From Clostridium sporogenes (GTDB taxonomy: Bacteria; Bacillota; Clostridia; Clostridiales; Clostridiaceae): 64,000 bases of DNA. The DNA is taken from contig NZ_CP011663.1 of assembly GCF_001020205.1 (NCBI RefSeq), forward strand, positions 3,224,001 to 3,288,000, written 5' to 3'. Both the position numbers and the translations under genes were made by a program. Shown here piece after piece: positions 38,942 through 48,138 of the stretch. The notes beneath the pieces are model-generated. The model was given only the letters and a program-made list of their open reading frames with translations. It ran no database searches and was not told the origin of the DNA. The stretch's first letter is position 1, and the number at the start of each line of letters is the position of its first letter.

Positions 38942-39487
38942 ATGTATAATTTATTTCTCACAGCTCCTAGCGGTACTGGGAAGAGTACTATAATAGAAAA
39001 AATATTATGCCGTTTAAATGTTTCAATAGGTGGCTTTCAAGTAAAACGCTATTTAAATAAAAAAGGAGAAATGTGTTTTGGCATGATATCTCTTATGGAT
39101 AAAAAAAGTAATAATATAATTGGAGAATGTATGGAAAATAAAAAGACATTACCAAACCTATATACTTTTGAAAATAAGGGTGTTGAAATATTAAATACTA
39201 GCTTAACTAATAGTGACTTAATAATACTAGATGAAATCGGTTTCTTAGAAGAAAAAGCAGAAAAATTTAAATCCTCAGTAAGAAATATTTTAAACAGTGA
39301 TAAAGTTGTATTAGGAGTATTAAAAGAATTTGATTCTCCCTTTTTAAATGAAATACGAAGTAGAAAAGATATAACCCTACTGAATGTTACTCTAAAGAAT
39401 AGAGATTATATTACAAACCATATATTAAATATATTAAGTAGCTGGAATATACCTATGAAACTTTATGAAAATGAGATGATTCCATGA
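38942..39487 (+). CDS. THEP1-type nucleoside-triphosphatase
   Basis: 181 residues with P-loop APSGTGKST (8-16), FQVKRYLNKKGEMCFGM (a fold element of the NTPase_1/THEP1 family) and Walker B LIILDEIGFLE. THEP1 enzymes hydrolyse NTPs slowly. A role in Mo-cofactor handling, comparable to MobB-type GTPases, is only inferred from its position between xdhC-like and the ABC importer. ATG 38942 with AAGGAGAA; its stop overlaps the next start (ATGA). Confidence 0.85.
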   Translation: MYNLFLTAPSGTGKSTIIEKILCRLNVSIGGFQVKRYLNKKGEMCFGMISLMDKKSNNIIGECMENKKTLPNLYTFENKGVEILNTSLTNSDLIILDEIGFLEEKAEKFKSSVRNILNSDKVVLGVLKEFDSPFLNEIRSRKDITLLNVTLKNRDYITNHILNILSSWNIPMKLYENEMIP

Positions 39488-40452
39488 ACAAAATAAAAAA
39501 ATATTTAATACTTCAATTAGGTATTATCCTAATTCTATTATCAATTTTTATAGGAAGATATTCTATATCTTTAAGGGATTTATATTTTCTAAATGATAAA
39601 ACTATTGCTATATTTTTTAATTTACGATTACCAAGAATTATAGCTGCATTACTTGTTGGTGGTGCCTTATCTACAGCTGGGGCCTCTTATCAAGGTATGT
39701 TTAGAAATCCTTTAGTATCTCCTGATATTTTAGGTGCCTCTGCTGGAGCCAGCTTTGGTGTTGCAGTAGGTATATTACTTTCTTTAAATGTTCAATTTAT
39801 ACAAGTTTTTGCATTTATATTTGGGCTAATTGCAGTTATAAGTTCTTGGAGAATAAGTAAAAGGATCCCTCATCATGATCCAAGTTTAGTATTAGTTTTA
39901 TCTGGGATGTTAGTACAAGGAATATTTACATCTGGAGTATCTCTTATTAAATATATATGTGATCCTTATGACAAACTACCTGCTATAACTTTTTGGCTTA
40001 TGGGTGGCTTATCTTCTATAACTTTAAAAGATTTACAAATCATGATAATACCAATAATTTTAGGATTAGTACCTTTACTTTTAATAAGATGGAAGCTTAA
40101 CATATTATCCTTTCCAGAAGAAGAAGCAAAAACTCTAGGGGTAAATACAGATAGAATAAGAATTATTGTAATAATATGTTCCACATTACTTAGTGCCTCA
40201 ATTGTTTCTTATTGTGGAATTATTGGATGGGTAGGATTAGTTATTCCTCATTTAACAAGATCATTATATGGTCCTAATTATAAAATATTACTTCCCACTT
40301 CTTTTATTATAGGTGGCTTATATATGCTCTTAGTAGATGATTTAGCTAGATGTGTATTTCCTGTGGAGGTTCCCCTTGGAATATTAACTTCTCTAATAGG
40401 GATACCATTTTTCGCTTACTTATTAATAAATGTAAGGAAGGGTTGGATATGA
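39484..40452 (+). CDS. FecCD/BtuC-type ABC permease, candidate molybdate/tungstate importer
   Basis: 322 residues, about 9-10 membrane spans, with FecCD signatures: RLPRIIAALLVGGALSTAGASYQGMFRNPLVSPDILGASAGASFG and IGWVGLVIPHLTRSLYG. B12-type importers carry iron chelates or cobalamin, but the MolBC subgroup carries molybdate or tungstate. Location in a Mo-cofactor operon favours the latter (inference). ATGA overlaps on both sides. Confidence 0.87.
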   Translation: MNKIKKYLILQLGIILILLSIFIGRYSISLRDLYFLNDKTIAIFFNLRLPRIIAALLVGGALSTAGASYQGMFRNPLVSPDILGASAGASFGVAVGILLSLNVQFIQVFAFIFGLIAVISSWRISKRIPHHDPSLVLVLSGMLVQGIFTSGVSLIKYICDPYDKLPAITFWLMGGLSSITLKDLQIMIIPIILGLVPLLLIRWKLNILSFPEEEAKTLGVNTDRIRIIVIICSTLLSASIVSYCGIIGWVGLVIPHLTRSLYGPNYKILLPTSFIIGGLYMLLVDDLARCVFPVEVPLGILTSLIGIPFFAYLLINVRKGWI

Positions 40453-41243
40453 AATTAGAAATAAAAAAAGTTTCTTTTGGTTATGATGATACCATACTTT
40501 ATAAAAATTTATCCTTTAGTTTAAATTCAGGAGAATTTCTATGTGTTCTCGGGCCTAATGGCGTTGGGAAGACAACCTTTTTTAAAGCTATATTGGATAT
40601 TTTAAAATTAAAATCTGGGGAAATATTAATAAATGATAAAAATATAAATTCTTATTCTCCTAATGAATTATATAAATATATAGCTTATGTACCTCAGGCA
40701 CACACTCCACCTTTTCCTTTTACTGTGTTTGATGTAGTTCTAATGGGTCGTGCTGTATACATAAAAGAATTTTCTTCTCCAAGCAAGATTGATAAACAAA
40801 TTGCAGAAAACTCTTTGAATATTTTAGGTATATTGCACTTAAAAAATAAAATTTATACAGAAATAAGTGGTGGTGAAAGGCAACTTGTATTAATAGCAAG
40901 AGCTATTACTCAAGAAGCTTCTATAATCATAATGGATGAACCTACATCAAATCTTGATTATGGAAATCAAATAAAAGTTTTAAATTTAATAAAATCACTA
41001 TGTAATAATAACAACAAAACTATACTTATATCTTGTCATAATCCAAATCATGCTCTTTTGTATGGAAGTAAAGTTATTATTATGAAAAAGGACGGCTTAT
41101 TTTCCTTTGGTAATCCATCTGATGAAATTACTCCTAAAGTTATAAAAGAAACTTATGGAATAGATATAAAAATGATAAATACTAATATTAGTGAAAATTC
41201 ACAACAAAATATATGTATACCCTTTAATTCTGATTTTAAATAA
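40449..41243 (+). CDS. ABC transporter ATP-binding protein (FepC/BtuD/MolC-like)
   Basis: 264 residues from ATG 40449, which overlaps the permease stop as ATGA; the frame is open further upstream but inside the permease. Walker A GPNGVGKTT (35-43), Q-loop YVPQAH, signature EISGGERQLVLIARA, Walker B IIIMDEPTSNLD, H-loop ISCHNPNHA. Partner of the preceding permease and the following lipoprotein. Confidence 0.92.
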   Translation: MKLEIKKVSFGYDDTILYKNLSFSLNSGEFLCVLGPNGVGKTTFFKAILDILKLKSGEILINDKNINSYSPNELYKYIAYVPQAHTPPFPFTVFDVVLMGRAVYIKEFSSPSKIDKQIAENSLNILGILHLKNKIYTEISGGERQLVLIARAITQEASIIIMDEPTSNLDYGNQIKVLNLIKSLCNNNNKTILISCHNPNHALLYGSKVIIMKKDGLFSFGNPSDEITPKVIKETYGIDIKMINTNISENSQQNICIPFNSDFK

Positions 41244-41277
41244 ATTTTTACATACCTATGTACACCAAGTGTTTATC

Positions 41278-41408
41278 CAATGACTACCTGCTCTAATACT
41301 CCCATCTTCTTCAAAGTGTGAGTAAAGAGCAGAGACGTCTCTGGATAACGATTTCTAAGCTTCAGGGGAAGTAAAAGCTCCCTCTGAAGCTTAGAACTAT
41401 GTTTATGA
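41278..41408 (+). repeat. Dispersed 130-bp intergenic repeat, copy B
   Basis: Second copy of the element at 21967-22098. Two hairpins can form: TGCTCT...AGAGCA with an inner ACTC/GAGT, and a long TTCTAAGCTTCAG...CTGAAGCTTAGAA stem. It sits between the ATPase and binding-protein genes of one operon; its right end GTTTATGA runs straight into the ribosome site of the next gene. Confidence 0.78.
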
Positions 41409-41424
41409 AAGGAGTATCAATACG

Positions 41425-42483
41425 ATGATAAAAAAAATATCAAAACAATTTACAATCTTAACACTAATTTTACTTATTGTATTCTCTTTTTCCGGATGTG
41501 CTAATAAAACTCAGACTACTTCGAATAACTATAAAACCATAACAGATCAAGCCGGAAGAGAAGTAAAAATCCCAGGGAAAATAGAAAAAATTTATTGTAC
41601 AAGCCCCGTAGGATCCCTATTCATCTATTCATTATGTCCTGAAAAACTAGTTGCATGGAATAATAAAATTCCAGAAAAATCTCTAAATTATCTTACTTCA
41701 GATATGGCTAAACTACCTGTAGCTGGTAGCCTACAAGGTAAAAAATCAGGCAACATAGAAGAAATATCTAAGTTAAAGCCAGATATAGTAATATCTATGG
41801 GAGATATTAACGATTCGACTATATCTGGGGTAGAGAAATTTCAAAAGCAATCAAATATACCTTTTATACTTGTAGATGGCAAAATGGATAAATTACCTGA
41901 AGCATATAAATTTGTAGGTGATTTATTAAATAAAAAAGAGAAAGCTAAAGAACTTGCTCTGTATTGTGAAAAAACTCTTAAATCTTCAAAAGAAATCACA
42001 AATAATATCAAAGAGGATAAAAAAATAAAAGTTTATTATGCTGAAGGTCCTAAAGGTTTAGAAACAGATCCAGAAGGTTCTCTTCATTCAGAAGTTATAA
42101 CCTATGCTGGTGGAAAGAATGTAGCTAATTTCCCTGTAAAACATGGCTCACGAAATACTGTATCTATGGAACAGATTATATCTTGGAATCCTGATGTTAT
42201 TGTTTCAGATTCAAATGCATTTAATGATAGTTCATGGAAACAAGTTTCTGCAGTAAAAGAAAATAAAATATATATAATTCCAACTGTACCCTTTAACTGG
42301 TTTGATAAACCACCATCAATCAATAGACTTATAGGAGTAAGATGGTTTCAAGCCTGTCTATATCCGGATTTATATAAAGGAGATATTAATAAAGATACTA
42401 AAGAATTTTTTAAACTATTTTATCATAAAGATCTTTCCCATGAGGAAGTTAGTGATCTTTTAAAAACAAATATATCTAAATAA
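41425..42483 (+). CDS. ABC substrate-binding lipoprotein (FepB/BtuF/MolA-like)
   Basis: 352 residues. Signal peptide with lipobox FSGC (Cys25), then the cluster-A-II binding fold: TDQAGREVKIPGKIEKIYCTSP, ISKLKPDIVISMGD, SMEQIISWNPDVIVSD. It delivers substrate to the preceding permease. Oxyanion binding (molybdate/tungstate) is suggested by context; siderophore or cobalamin remain possible. ATG 41425 with AAAGGAG contributed at the border of repeat B. Confidence 0.9.
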   Translation: MIKKISKQFTILTLILLIVFSFSGCANKTQTTSNNYKTITDQAGREVKIPGKIEKIYCTSPVGSLFIYSLCPEKLVAWNNKIPEKSLNYLTSDMAKLPVAGSLQGKKSGNIEEISKLKPDIVISMGDINDSTISGVEKFQKQSNIPFILVDGKMDKLPEAYKFVGDLLNKKEKAKELALYCEKTLKSSKEITNNIKEDKKIKVYYAEGPKGLETDPEGSLHSEVITYAGGKNVANFPVKHGSRNTVSMEQIISWNPDVIVSDSNAFNDSSWKQVSAVKENKIYIIPTVPFNWFDKPPSINRLIGVRWFQACLYPDLYKGDINKDTKEFFKLFYHKDLSHEEVSDLLKTNISK

Positions 42484-42486
42484 ATA

Positions 42487-42525
42487 AAAAATCCTGATTC
42501 ATTTAATAAATGAATCAGGATTTTT
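42487..42525 (+). terminator. Terminator of the yqeC-ABC operon
   Basis: AAAAATCCTGATTCATTTA pairs with TAAATGAATCAGGATTTTT, then CTATTTTTT. It follows the binding-protein gene by 4 bp. Confidence 0.9.
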
Positions 42526-42620
42526 CTATTTTTTAACTGATAAGTCTGATATAATAAAGTAAAATTTAATTATATGAAATTTATTTTTTATAAAAATATA
42601 CTTATGAAAGGTATGATAAA

Positions 42621-42953
42621 ATGACTTTTTTACCTTTAATAATTTTTATATGCATATTAATCTTAGCTATATGGATATCTAGAAACAACTATACAAATAG
42701 AAAATACGAATTAATAAATAATCTTAAAGATTTTAATAAATATATAGAGGATTATTATCATTCCATGGAAGATTACAAAAAAGAAAAATTTATTTCTCTT
42801 TTAAATACAAATTGGAAAGAAAATTTTGTCAGTATATTAGAACATAAATTCTATTATTCTAATAATGTTTGGTCTATTCAACAACAAATAGCTAAGCAGG
42901 AAGAATTATTTAGTGAATTAAAAAAATTTAATGAAGATATAACCAACTTTTAG
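42621..42953 (+). CDS. Small membrane-anchored protein, unknown
   Basis: 110 residues. A single N-terminal membrane helix (FLPLIIFICILILAIWI, about 3-19) and a Lys/Glu/Asn/Tyr-rich, probably coiled-coil cytoplasmic or external part. No motif recognised. ATG 42621 is preceded by GAAAGG. Codon use is like its neighbours, so a real gene is likely, but the function is unknown. Confidence 0.65.
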   Translation: MTFLPLIIFICILILAIWISRNNYTNRKYELINNLKDFNKYIEDYYHSMEDYKKEKFISLLNTNWKENFVSILEHKFYYSNNVWSIQQQIAKQEELFSELKKFNEDITNF

Positions 42954-43082
42954 CTTTATTATTTTCTTATTTGAAATATTATTCTAAATAAAATAATATT
43001 TATATATTAATTATAAAAAACTATATATAAATAAATTCTCACCATTATCATTTGTTATAGAAATGAAATAGGAGGAACCTAA

Positions 43083-43655
43083 ATGAAAATAATATGTATT
43101 GGAGATAGTTTAACCTTTGGATATGGCATTAATAGGAACTATTGCTGGGTAACACTTTTAAAAAATATATTGGAATATGAAGTTATAAATAAAGGAGTAA
43201 ATGGTGATACAACCACAGGTATTTTAACTAGATCCCATGAAGATATAATAAAAAGTAAAGCTACCCATACTATAATTTTAGCTGGAACAAATGACTTCCT
43301 ATTAGGTCGTTCTTTAGAAAATGTAGAAAAAAATTTAAATGTAATAATTAAGGAATGTATAGAAAACAATATAACTCCTATTATAGGTATTCCCATGGAA
43401 ATAGAAATAGCTATGGCACAAAAAATTTGGACATCTGATTTAGATTATTTGAGTGTAAACAATCAACTAACTGAATATAGAAAATATATTTTAAACATTT
43501 CTAAGGAAAATGATTTTAAATATATAGATTTTTTCTCAACTATTAAAGAACATAAATCAAAATGTGAAACTTCCGAACTATTTGTAGATGGAATTCACCC
43601 TACCCTATTAGGACATAAAATAATGTTTAATAAAGCCTATGAGATATTTAAATAA
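43083..43655 (+). CDS. SGNH/GDSL-family esterase
   Basis: 190 residues with all SGNH blocks: GDSLTFGYG (nucleophile Ser), NKGVNGDTTTG (Gly), LAGTNDFLLG (Asn) and FVDGIHPTLLGH (catalytic Asp-x-x-His). No signal peptide, so cytosolic. Similar to TesA-like or arylesterase-type hydrolases; substrate unknown. ATG 43083 with a strong TAGGAGGAA site; monocistronic. Confidence 0.9.
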   Translation: MKIICIGDSLTFGYGINRNYCWVTLLKNILEYEVINKGVNGDTTTGILTRSHEDIIKSKATHTIILAGTNDFLLGRSLENVEKNLNVIIKECIENNITPIIGIPMEIEIAMAQKIWTSDLDYLSVNNQLTEYRKYILNISKENDFKYIDFFSTIKEHKSKCETSELFVDGIHPTLLGHKIMFNKAYEIFK

Positions 43656-43719
43656 TATCTCATAGACTTTTCTAAAAGATGATATCTCAAATTAAATCTA
43701 TTTTGAGACAATTCCCTTA

Positions 43720-44265
43720 TTATATTGTTTTAACATAATATACCAGTAATGCAGGTATTTCTCTTAAAAAACCTACTATCTCATGGGACATATAAGGTTT
43801 TACAAAAACTCCCGAATAACTTGCTTTTATTCCTTCCTTTTGGCATAACAATTCTGCTCTTTTTAAATGATATTTATTAGATACTATTATAGAGGATTTC
43901 AAATTATTATCCTCCATTTTCTTTTTAGAAAATTTTATATTTTCCAGTGTATTTTTTGACTTATCCTCCAATATTATAAAATTCTTATCTACACCCTTTT
44001 GAACTAAATATTTTTCCATGGCTTTCGCTTCACTTATATTTTCACCTGGTCCCTTTGCCCCAGAAACTATTATATACTTTCCATACCCCTCATTATATAG
44101 CCTTAATCCTTCATCTAATCTCCACTGTAAAAAAGGTGTTGGATTATTTCCTTTAACTTTACATCCTAATATTATTATACAATCTGATTTTTTGGGCTGT
44201 GATTTAACTCCAAAATATATTATTTTAGAAGCTAAAATCGTTATTATTAAAATTGCTAAAATCAT
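43720..44265 (-). CDS. YdcF-like protein (DUF218)
   Basis: 181 residues from ATG 44265: N-terminal membrane helix, then SDCIIILGCKV, RLDEGLRLYNEGYGKYIIVSGAKG, EAKAMEKYL, ILEDKSKNTLENIKFSK and IIVSNKYHLKRAELL, the DUF218 core. Members act near the cell envelope; ElyC and SanA are relatives. The real start is probably earlier: a GAGGTG ribosome site at about 44325-44330 precedes in-frame ATA codons and a typical MNKFKKIFKGF-like N-terminus, but no ATG/GTG/TTG. Confidence 0.85.
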   Translation of the reverse strand: MILAILIITILASKIIYFGVKSQPKKSDCIIILGCKVKGNNPTPFLQWRLDEGLRLYNEGYGKYIIVSGAKGPGENISEAKAMEKYLVQKGVDKNFIILEDKSKNTLENIKFSKKKMEDNNLKSSIIVSNKYHLKRAELLCQKEGIKASYSGVFVKPYMSHEIVGFLREIPALLVYYVKTI

Positions 44266-44640
44266 AAAAAATATAAAACCCTTAAATATTTTTTTAAATT
44301 TATTATTTATTATTTATCTCACCTCATTCCTTGTAGAAGTATTTAGAGATAATTTTAAAATTTTTATTCACTTTTATCAGTTTATAAAATTTTAAATGTA
44401 AATTTTTTAAAATTATATTCGACCTTAAATCATTAAATAGATTCACCATATAAATAATATATAAGCTTATATCTATATTATATAATATAAATTTTTACAT
44501 TGTATAAAATTTTTATAAATAAATTTATTTATTATATGTATAAAATTATCATTATTGGTAAATATATATAATGTATTAACCCCCATTATATAAGTCCCCC
44601 ATATTGCTTTAATAATATTACATATAACTTCCTTTAATTC

Positions 44641-44684
44641 AAATAGAGCCTAAAGAACTATTAGTAGTTCTTTAGGCTCTATTT
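44641..44684 (-). terminator. Terminator of pbuG
   Basis: A perfect 20-bp stem, AAATAGAGCCTAAAGAACTA (44641-44660) with 44665-44684, tetraloop TTAG, 11 bp after the pbuG stop. The rest of the gap 44336-44640 is AT-rich DNA with no feature I can support. Confidence 0.9.
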
Positions 44685-44694
44685 ATATATATAT

Positions 44695-46137
44695 TTATTT
44701 AGGAAGAATTGTAAATCTGATTATGAATAATATGGCCAATATATAAACTATTGGGTGAACTTCTTTTCTCTTACCTGTAACTACCTTAACTATTGGATAA
44801 AATATTATTCCTGCTGCTATACCATTCGCAATGCTATAACTAAATGGCATTATTGATATAGTAAAGAAAGCTGGTAGGGCTTCTGTGAAATCATTGAAAT
44901 CTATTTTTGTTATAGCGCCCATCATTAATACACCTACTATTATAAGTGCTGGTGCTGTAGCTTCTGCTGGAACTATTCCTACAAGTCCACTAAAAAACAT
45001 TGCTAATAAAAACATAATAGCTGTAACAAAAGATGTTAAACCCGTTCTTCCACCTTCCGATACTCCTGCTGTAGATTCTACATAAGTAGTAACAGTACTT
45101 GTTCCAATTAAAGCTCCTGCTGTAGTAGCTACTGCATCTGCTAAAAGTGCTTTATTTAAATCTTCCATTTTTCCATTTTCATCAAGCATCCCTGCTTTTT
45201 CCGCTGTTCCAACTAAAGTTCCTATAGTATCAAACATATCTACTAAACTAAAAGATATAACCACTGTTAATATACTCATTAAAGCCCCAATTATTCCTGC
45301 CCCTCCAAAACCTAAAAGTCCTGGTAAATCTAGCTTCAAAAAAGTTGGTGCTAAAGATGGTGGTGCGGATATAACACTTACCCCTGCCACCTTTGTCACT
45401 CCAAAAGGTATTCCTATTAATGTAGTAACAATTATACCTATTAATATAGAACCTTTAGTATTTTTAGCCATCAAAATAGCTGTTATACAAATACCTATTA
45501 CAGTTAATATAGTTCTTGGATTTGTAAAGTCTCCAAAGCTTATAAGTGTCGCCGGATTTGCAACTATTATTCCTCCAGACTTAAATCCTACTAAAGCTAT
45601 AAATAAACCTATACCACCAGATATAGCTAACTTTAAATTTTTTGGCAGAGCATCTACTATTTTTTCTCTTATAGATGTTAGTGTTATAAGTATAAAAAGC
45701 AATCCTGATATAAATACTGCTGCCAAAGCTTGCTGCCAAGTGTATCCTAAGGTTAAACATACACTAAAAGTAAAAAAGGCATTTAGCCCCATACCTGGAG
45801 CTTGTGCAAAAGGTACATTAGCATAAAGAGCCATTATTAAAGTACCTATACCTGCTGAAATGCAAGTGGCTGCAAATACTGCTCCAACCACTGGATCATT
45901 TATAGCGGATAAACCTGCCTTTACAGCTGCTTCACCTACAAGACCTTTAGAGTTCATTCCTGCTTGCATTAATATGCTTGGATTAACAAATATTATATAT
46001 GCCATAGTAATAAATGTAGTAATACCTGCTATAACCTCAGTTTTCACATTACTACCACGCTCTGATAATTTAAAAAATGAGTCCAAAAAACCTTTATTAT
46101 TAGGTTCCTTATAATTTTTTTCCTTCTCCATATACAT
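44695..46137 (-). CDS. pbuG: Guanine/hypoxanthine permease (NCS2, PbuG/AzgA-like)
   Basis: 480-residue, about 12-14-span transporter. AzgA-type signatures: TEVIAGITTFITMAYIIFVNPSIL, QAPGMGLNAFFTF, SLVDMFDTIGTLVG, TSTVTTYVESTAGVSEGGRTGLTS. Imports guanine and hypoxanthine for salvage. ATG 46137 with TAGGAGGAG. The guanine riboswitch upstream fits this substrate. Confidence 0.94.
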   Translation of the reverse strand: MYMEKEKNYKEPNNKGFLDSFFKLSERGSNVKTEVIAGITTFITMAYIIFVNPSILMQAGMNSKGLVGEAAVKAGLSAINDPVVGAVFAATCISAGIGTLIMALYANVPFAQAPGMGLNAFFTFSVCLTLGYTWQQALAAVFISGLLFILITLTSIREKIVDALPKNLKLAISGGIGLFIALVGFKSGGIIVANPATLISFGDFTNPRTILTVIGICITAILMAKNTKGSILIGIIVTTLIGIPFGVTKVAGVSVISAPPSLAPTFLKLDLPGLLGFGGAGIIGALMSILTVVISFSLVDMFDTIGTLVGTAEKAGMLDENGKMEDLNKALLADAVATTAGALIGTSTVTTYVESTAGVSEGGRTGLTSFVTAIMFLLAMFFSGLVGIVPAEATAPALIIVGVLMMGAITKIDFNDFTEALPAFFTISIMPFSYSIANGIAAGIIFYPIVKVVTGKRKEVHPIVYILAILFIIRFTILPK

Positions 46138-46156
46138 TGTAATACTCCTCCTAAAT

Positions 46157-46208
46157 AAAAAAGTTTTTGTTTACGGATTATAGATATGAGTAAATCCAAA
46201 ACAAAAAC
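46157..46208 (-). terminator. Riboswitch terminator upstream of pbuG
   Basis: Minus strand GTTTTTGTTTTGGATT pairs with ATCCGTAAACAAAAAC, then six U. It follows the guanine aptamer. Confidence 0.8.
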
Positions 46209-46235
46209 CTTAATATACCAATAAATAAACTGGAC

Positions 46236-46305
46236 TTACCCATAGTCAAAGATTTACGGCCTCTGGTAGAAACTCTCAACCCGTATTGTTAAGATTATAT
46301 GGATA
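46236..46305 (-). ncRNA. Purine riboswitch, guanine type, of pbuG
   Basis: Minus strand: ATCCATATAATC, hairpin ...GGGTTGAGAG, core TTTCTACCAG, hairpin AGGCCGTAAATCTTT, then GACTATGGG. C precedes the closing TATG, predicting guanine. Confidence 0.93.
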
Positions 46306-46331
46306 GAACTATTCACTTAACTTACAAGTAC

Positions 46332-46360
46332 ATAATACCCTATATTCATGAATTAGTCAA
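46332..46360 (-). promoter_or_regulatory. Promoter of pbuG
   Basis: Minus strand TTGACT (46355-46360), 17-nt spacer, TATTAT (46332-46337). A PurBox-like ATACGAACA lies further upstream at 46428-46440. Confidence 0.75.
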
Positions 46361-46566
46361 CACTTTTGCCGTATTATTTATCTTAACGTTCCTATCAGTT
46401 TGAATATTAAACCTTGTTTTTGCTTATATTGTTCGTATATTTTTTTTTATTTATAACATTTTTCACCTGTTTTTATAAAATCAAATATTAGATTTCTTTA
46501 GCTTCTTCAGTTAAAGTTATTATGAGATCTATAACAATTCTAAATTTTATAGTCTCATAAAACTAA

Positions 46567-46597
46567 AATTCAGATAGAGTAAAACTCCATCTGAATT
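46567..46597 (-). terminator. Terminator after the AGCS symporter gene
   Basis: AATTCAGATAGAGT pairs with ACTCCATCTGAATT (one mismatch, loop of three), followed on the minus strand by TTTAGTTTTA. Confidence 0.7.
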
Positions 46598-46668
46598 AAG
46601 CTTTCTTTTATTATATTGTGTCCTGTTTATTATTGTATTATTTATGTTTAAAAAATCCTATCATAATA

Positions 46669-48021
46669 TTATATATCTTTCACTTCAAAATTTTCATTAT
46701 AATCTTTTAATGAATCTTTTACTATTTTAACCAAAGCTATCAATGCTATTACATTAGGGATTACCATGAGTGCATTGAAAGTATCTGCAAGTTCCCAAAC
46801 TAAATCTACTTTTAAGGTTGTTCCTACTACTATAAAAATGGCTACTAAAATTCTATATACATTTAGTCCCTTTCCTTTGAAAAGATATTTTACATTAGCC
46901 TCTCCAAAGAAATACCATCCAATTATTGTTGAAAAAGCAAAGAAAAATAATGCAATAGCTATAAAATATCCACCAAAACTACCCAATCCCTGAATAAATG
47001 CATTTTGTGTTAATTCTATTCCTGTTGTTTTACCATCTAGTACCCCTGTTGCAAGTATTACTAATGCTGTAAATGTAAGAACTATAAAAGTATCTATAAA
47101 TACTCCAACTATAGCCACTAAACCTTGTTCTACTGGATGTTTTACTTTAGCTACAGCATGGGCATGTGGTGTTGATCCCATTCCTGCTTCATTGGAGAAT
47201 AATCCTCTTGCCACTCCATATCTTATAGCTTGTTTCACAGTAACCCCTGCTACTCCACCTACAGCAGCCTTAGGATTGAAAGCAGAAACAAATATTAATT
47301 TTAAAGCTGGTAATATGTTTGTATAATTACTAACTAATATTATAATACTTCCTATAATATAAAATAAAGCCATTATAGGAACCATCTTTTCTGTAACAGA
47401 AGCTATTCTTCCTATTCCTCCTATAAAAACAATTAATCCAAGGATTGCAACTATTATTCCAATTACCAGGGATGGCACATTAGAAATTTTTGAAAAAGCT
47501 GCTCCAATGGAGTTGGCCTGAACCATATTACCTATAAATCCTAATGCTAATATTATACTTACAGAAAAAAAACTAGCTAAAAATTTACTTTTTAGTCCTT
47601 TACTTATATAATAAGCTGGACCACCGGTTACTTCATCATTAACTTTTTCCTTAAATACTTGTGCTAAAACCGCTTCTCCAAAGATAGTTGCCATTCCTAG
47701 AAATGCACTAATCCACATCCAGAAAATTGCTCCAGGTCCCCCTGATACTATAGCTGTTGCTGCTCCTGCTAAATTTCCTGTACCTACTTGAGCAGCTACT
47801 GCTGTGGCTAAAGATTGAAATGAACTCATTCCATCTTTACCCGCTTTTTTCCCTTTTAAACTCATTCCTCCAAAGGCTTTTTTAAAAGACTCTTTAAATT
47901 TAGAAACTTGAACAAATTTTAAAGACACAGTAAACAAAACCCCTGTTCCACATAATAAAAAAATCAGTACATAATTCCATAATACATTGTTTATGCCTTT
48001 AACAGCATTTAAAAAATCCAT
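46669..48021 (-). CDS. Alanine/glycine:cation symporter (AGCS family)
   Basis: 450-residue sodium-coupled amino-acid transporter. AGCS signatures: SSFQSLATAVAAQVGTGNLAGAATAI, GGPGAIFWMWISAFLGMATIFGE, GLFSNEAGMGSTPHAHAVA. ATG 48021 with AGGAGGA. It is controlled by a tandem glycine riboswitch, so glycine is the expected substrate, with alanine possible. DagA/AlsT-like. Confidence 0.93.
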   Translation of the reverse strand: MDFLNAVKGINNVLWNYVLIFLLCGTGVLFTVSLKFVQVSKFKESFKKAFGGMSLKGKKAGKDGMSSFQSLATAVAAQVGTGNLAGAATAIVSGGPGAIFWMWISAFLGMATIFGEAVLAQVFKEKVNDEVTGGPAYYISKGLKSKFLASFFSVSIILALGFIGNMVQANSIGAAFSKISNVPSLVIGIIVAILGLIVFIGGIGRIASVTEKMVPIMALFYIIGSIIILVSNYTNILPALKLIFVSAFNPKAAVGGVAGVTVKQAIRYGVARGLFSNEAGMGSTPHAHAVAKVKHPVEQGLVAIVGVFIDTFIVLTFTALVILATGVLDGKTTGIELTQNAFIQGLGSFGGYFIAIALFFFAFSTIIGWYFFGEANVKYLFKGKGLNVYRILVAIFIVVGTTLKVDLVWELADTFNALMVIPNVIALIALVKIVKDSLKDYNENFEVKDI

Positions 48022-48080
48022 ACATATTCCTCCTTTTTCTAATTGAATAATGAGGACAAAAGAGGTAACTAAAACTAAAA

Positions 48081-48118
48081 AAGGCCTTTAATGTACAAAA
48101 ATAATACATAAAAAGGCC
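48081..48118 (-). terminator. Glycine riboswitch expression-platform hairpin
   Basis: Minus strand AGGCCTTTTTATGTA pairs with TACATTAAAGGCCT, followed by TTTTTT. It lies between the second glycine aptamer and the symporter gene. Confidence 0.75.
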
Positions 48119-48138
48119 TCCTAGTTACACTGTAACTC

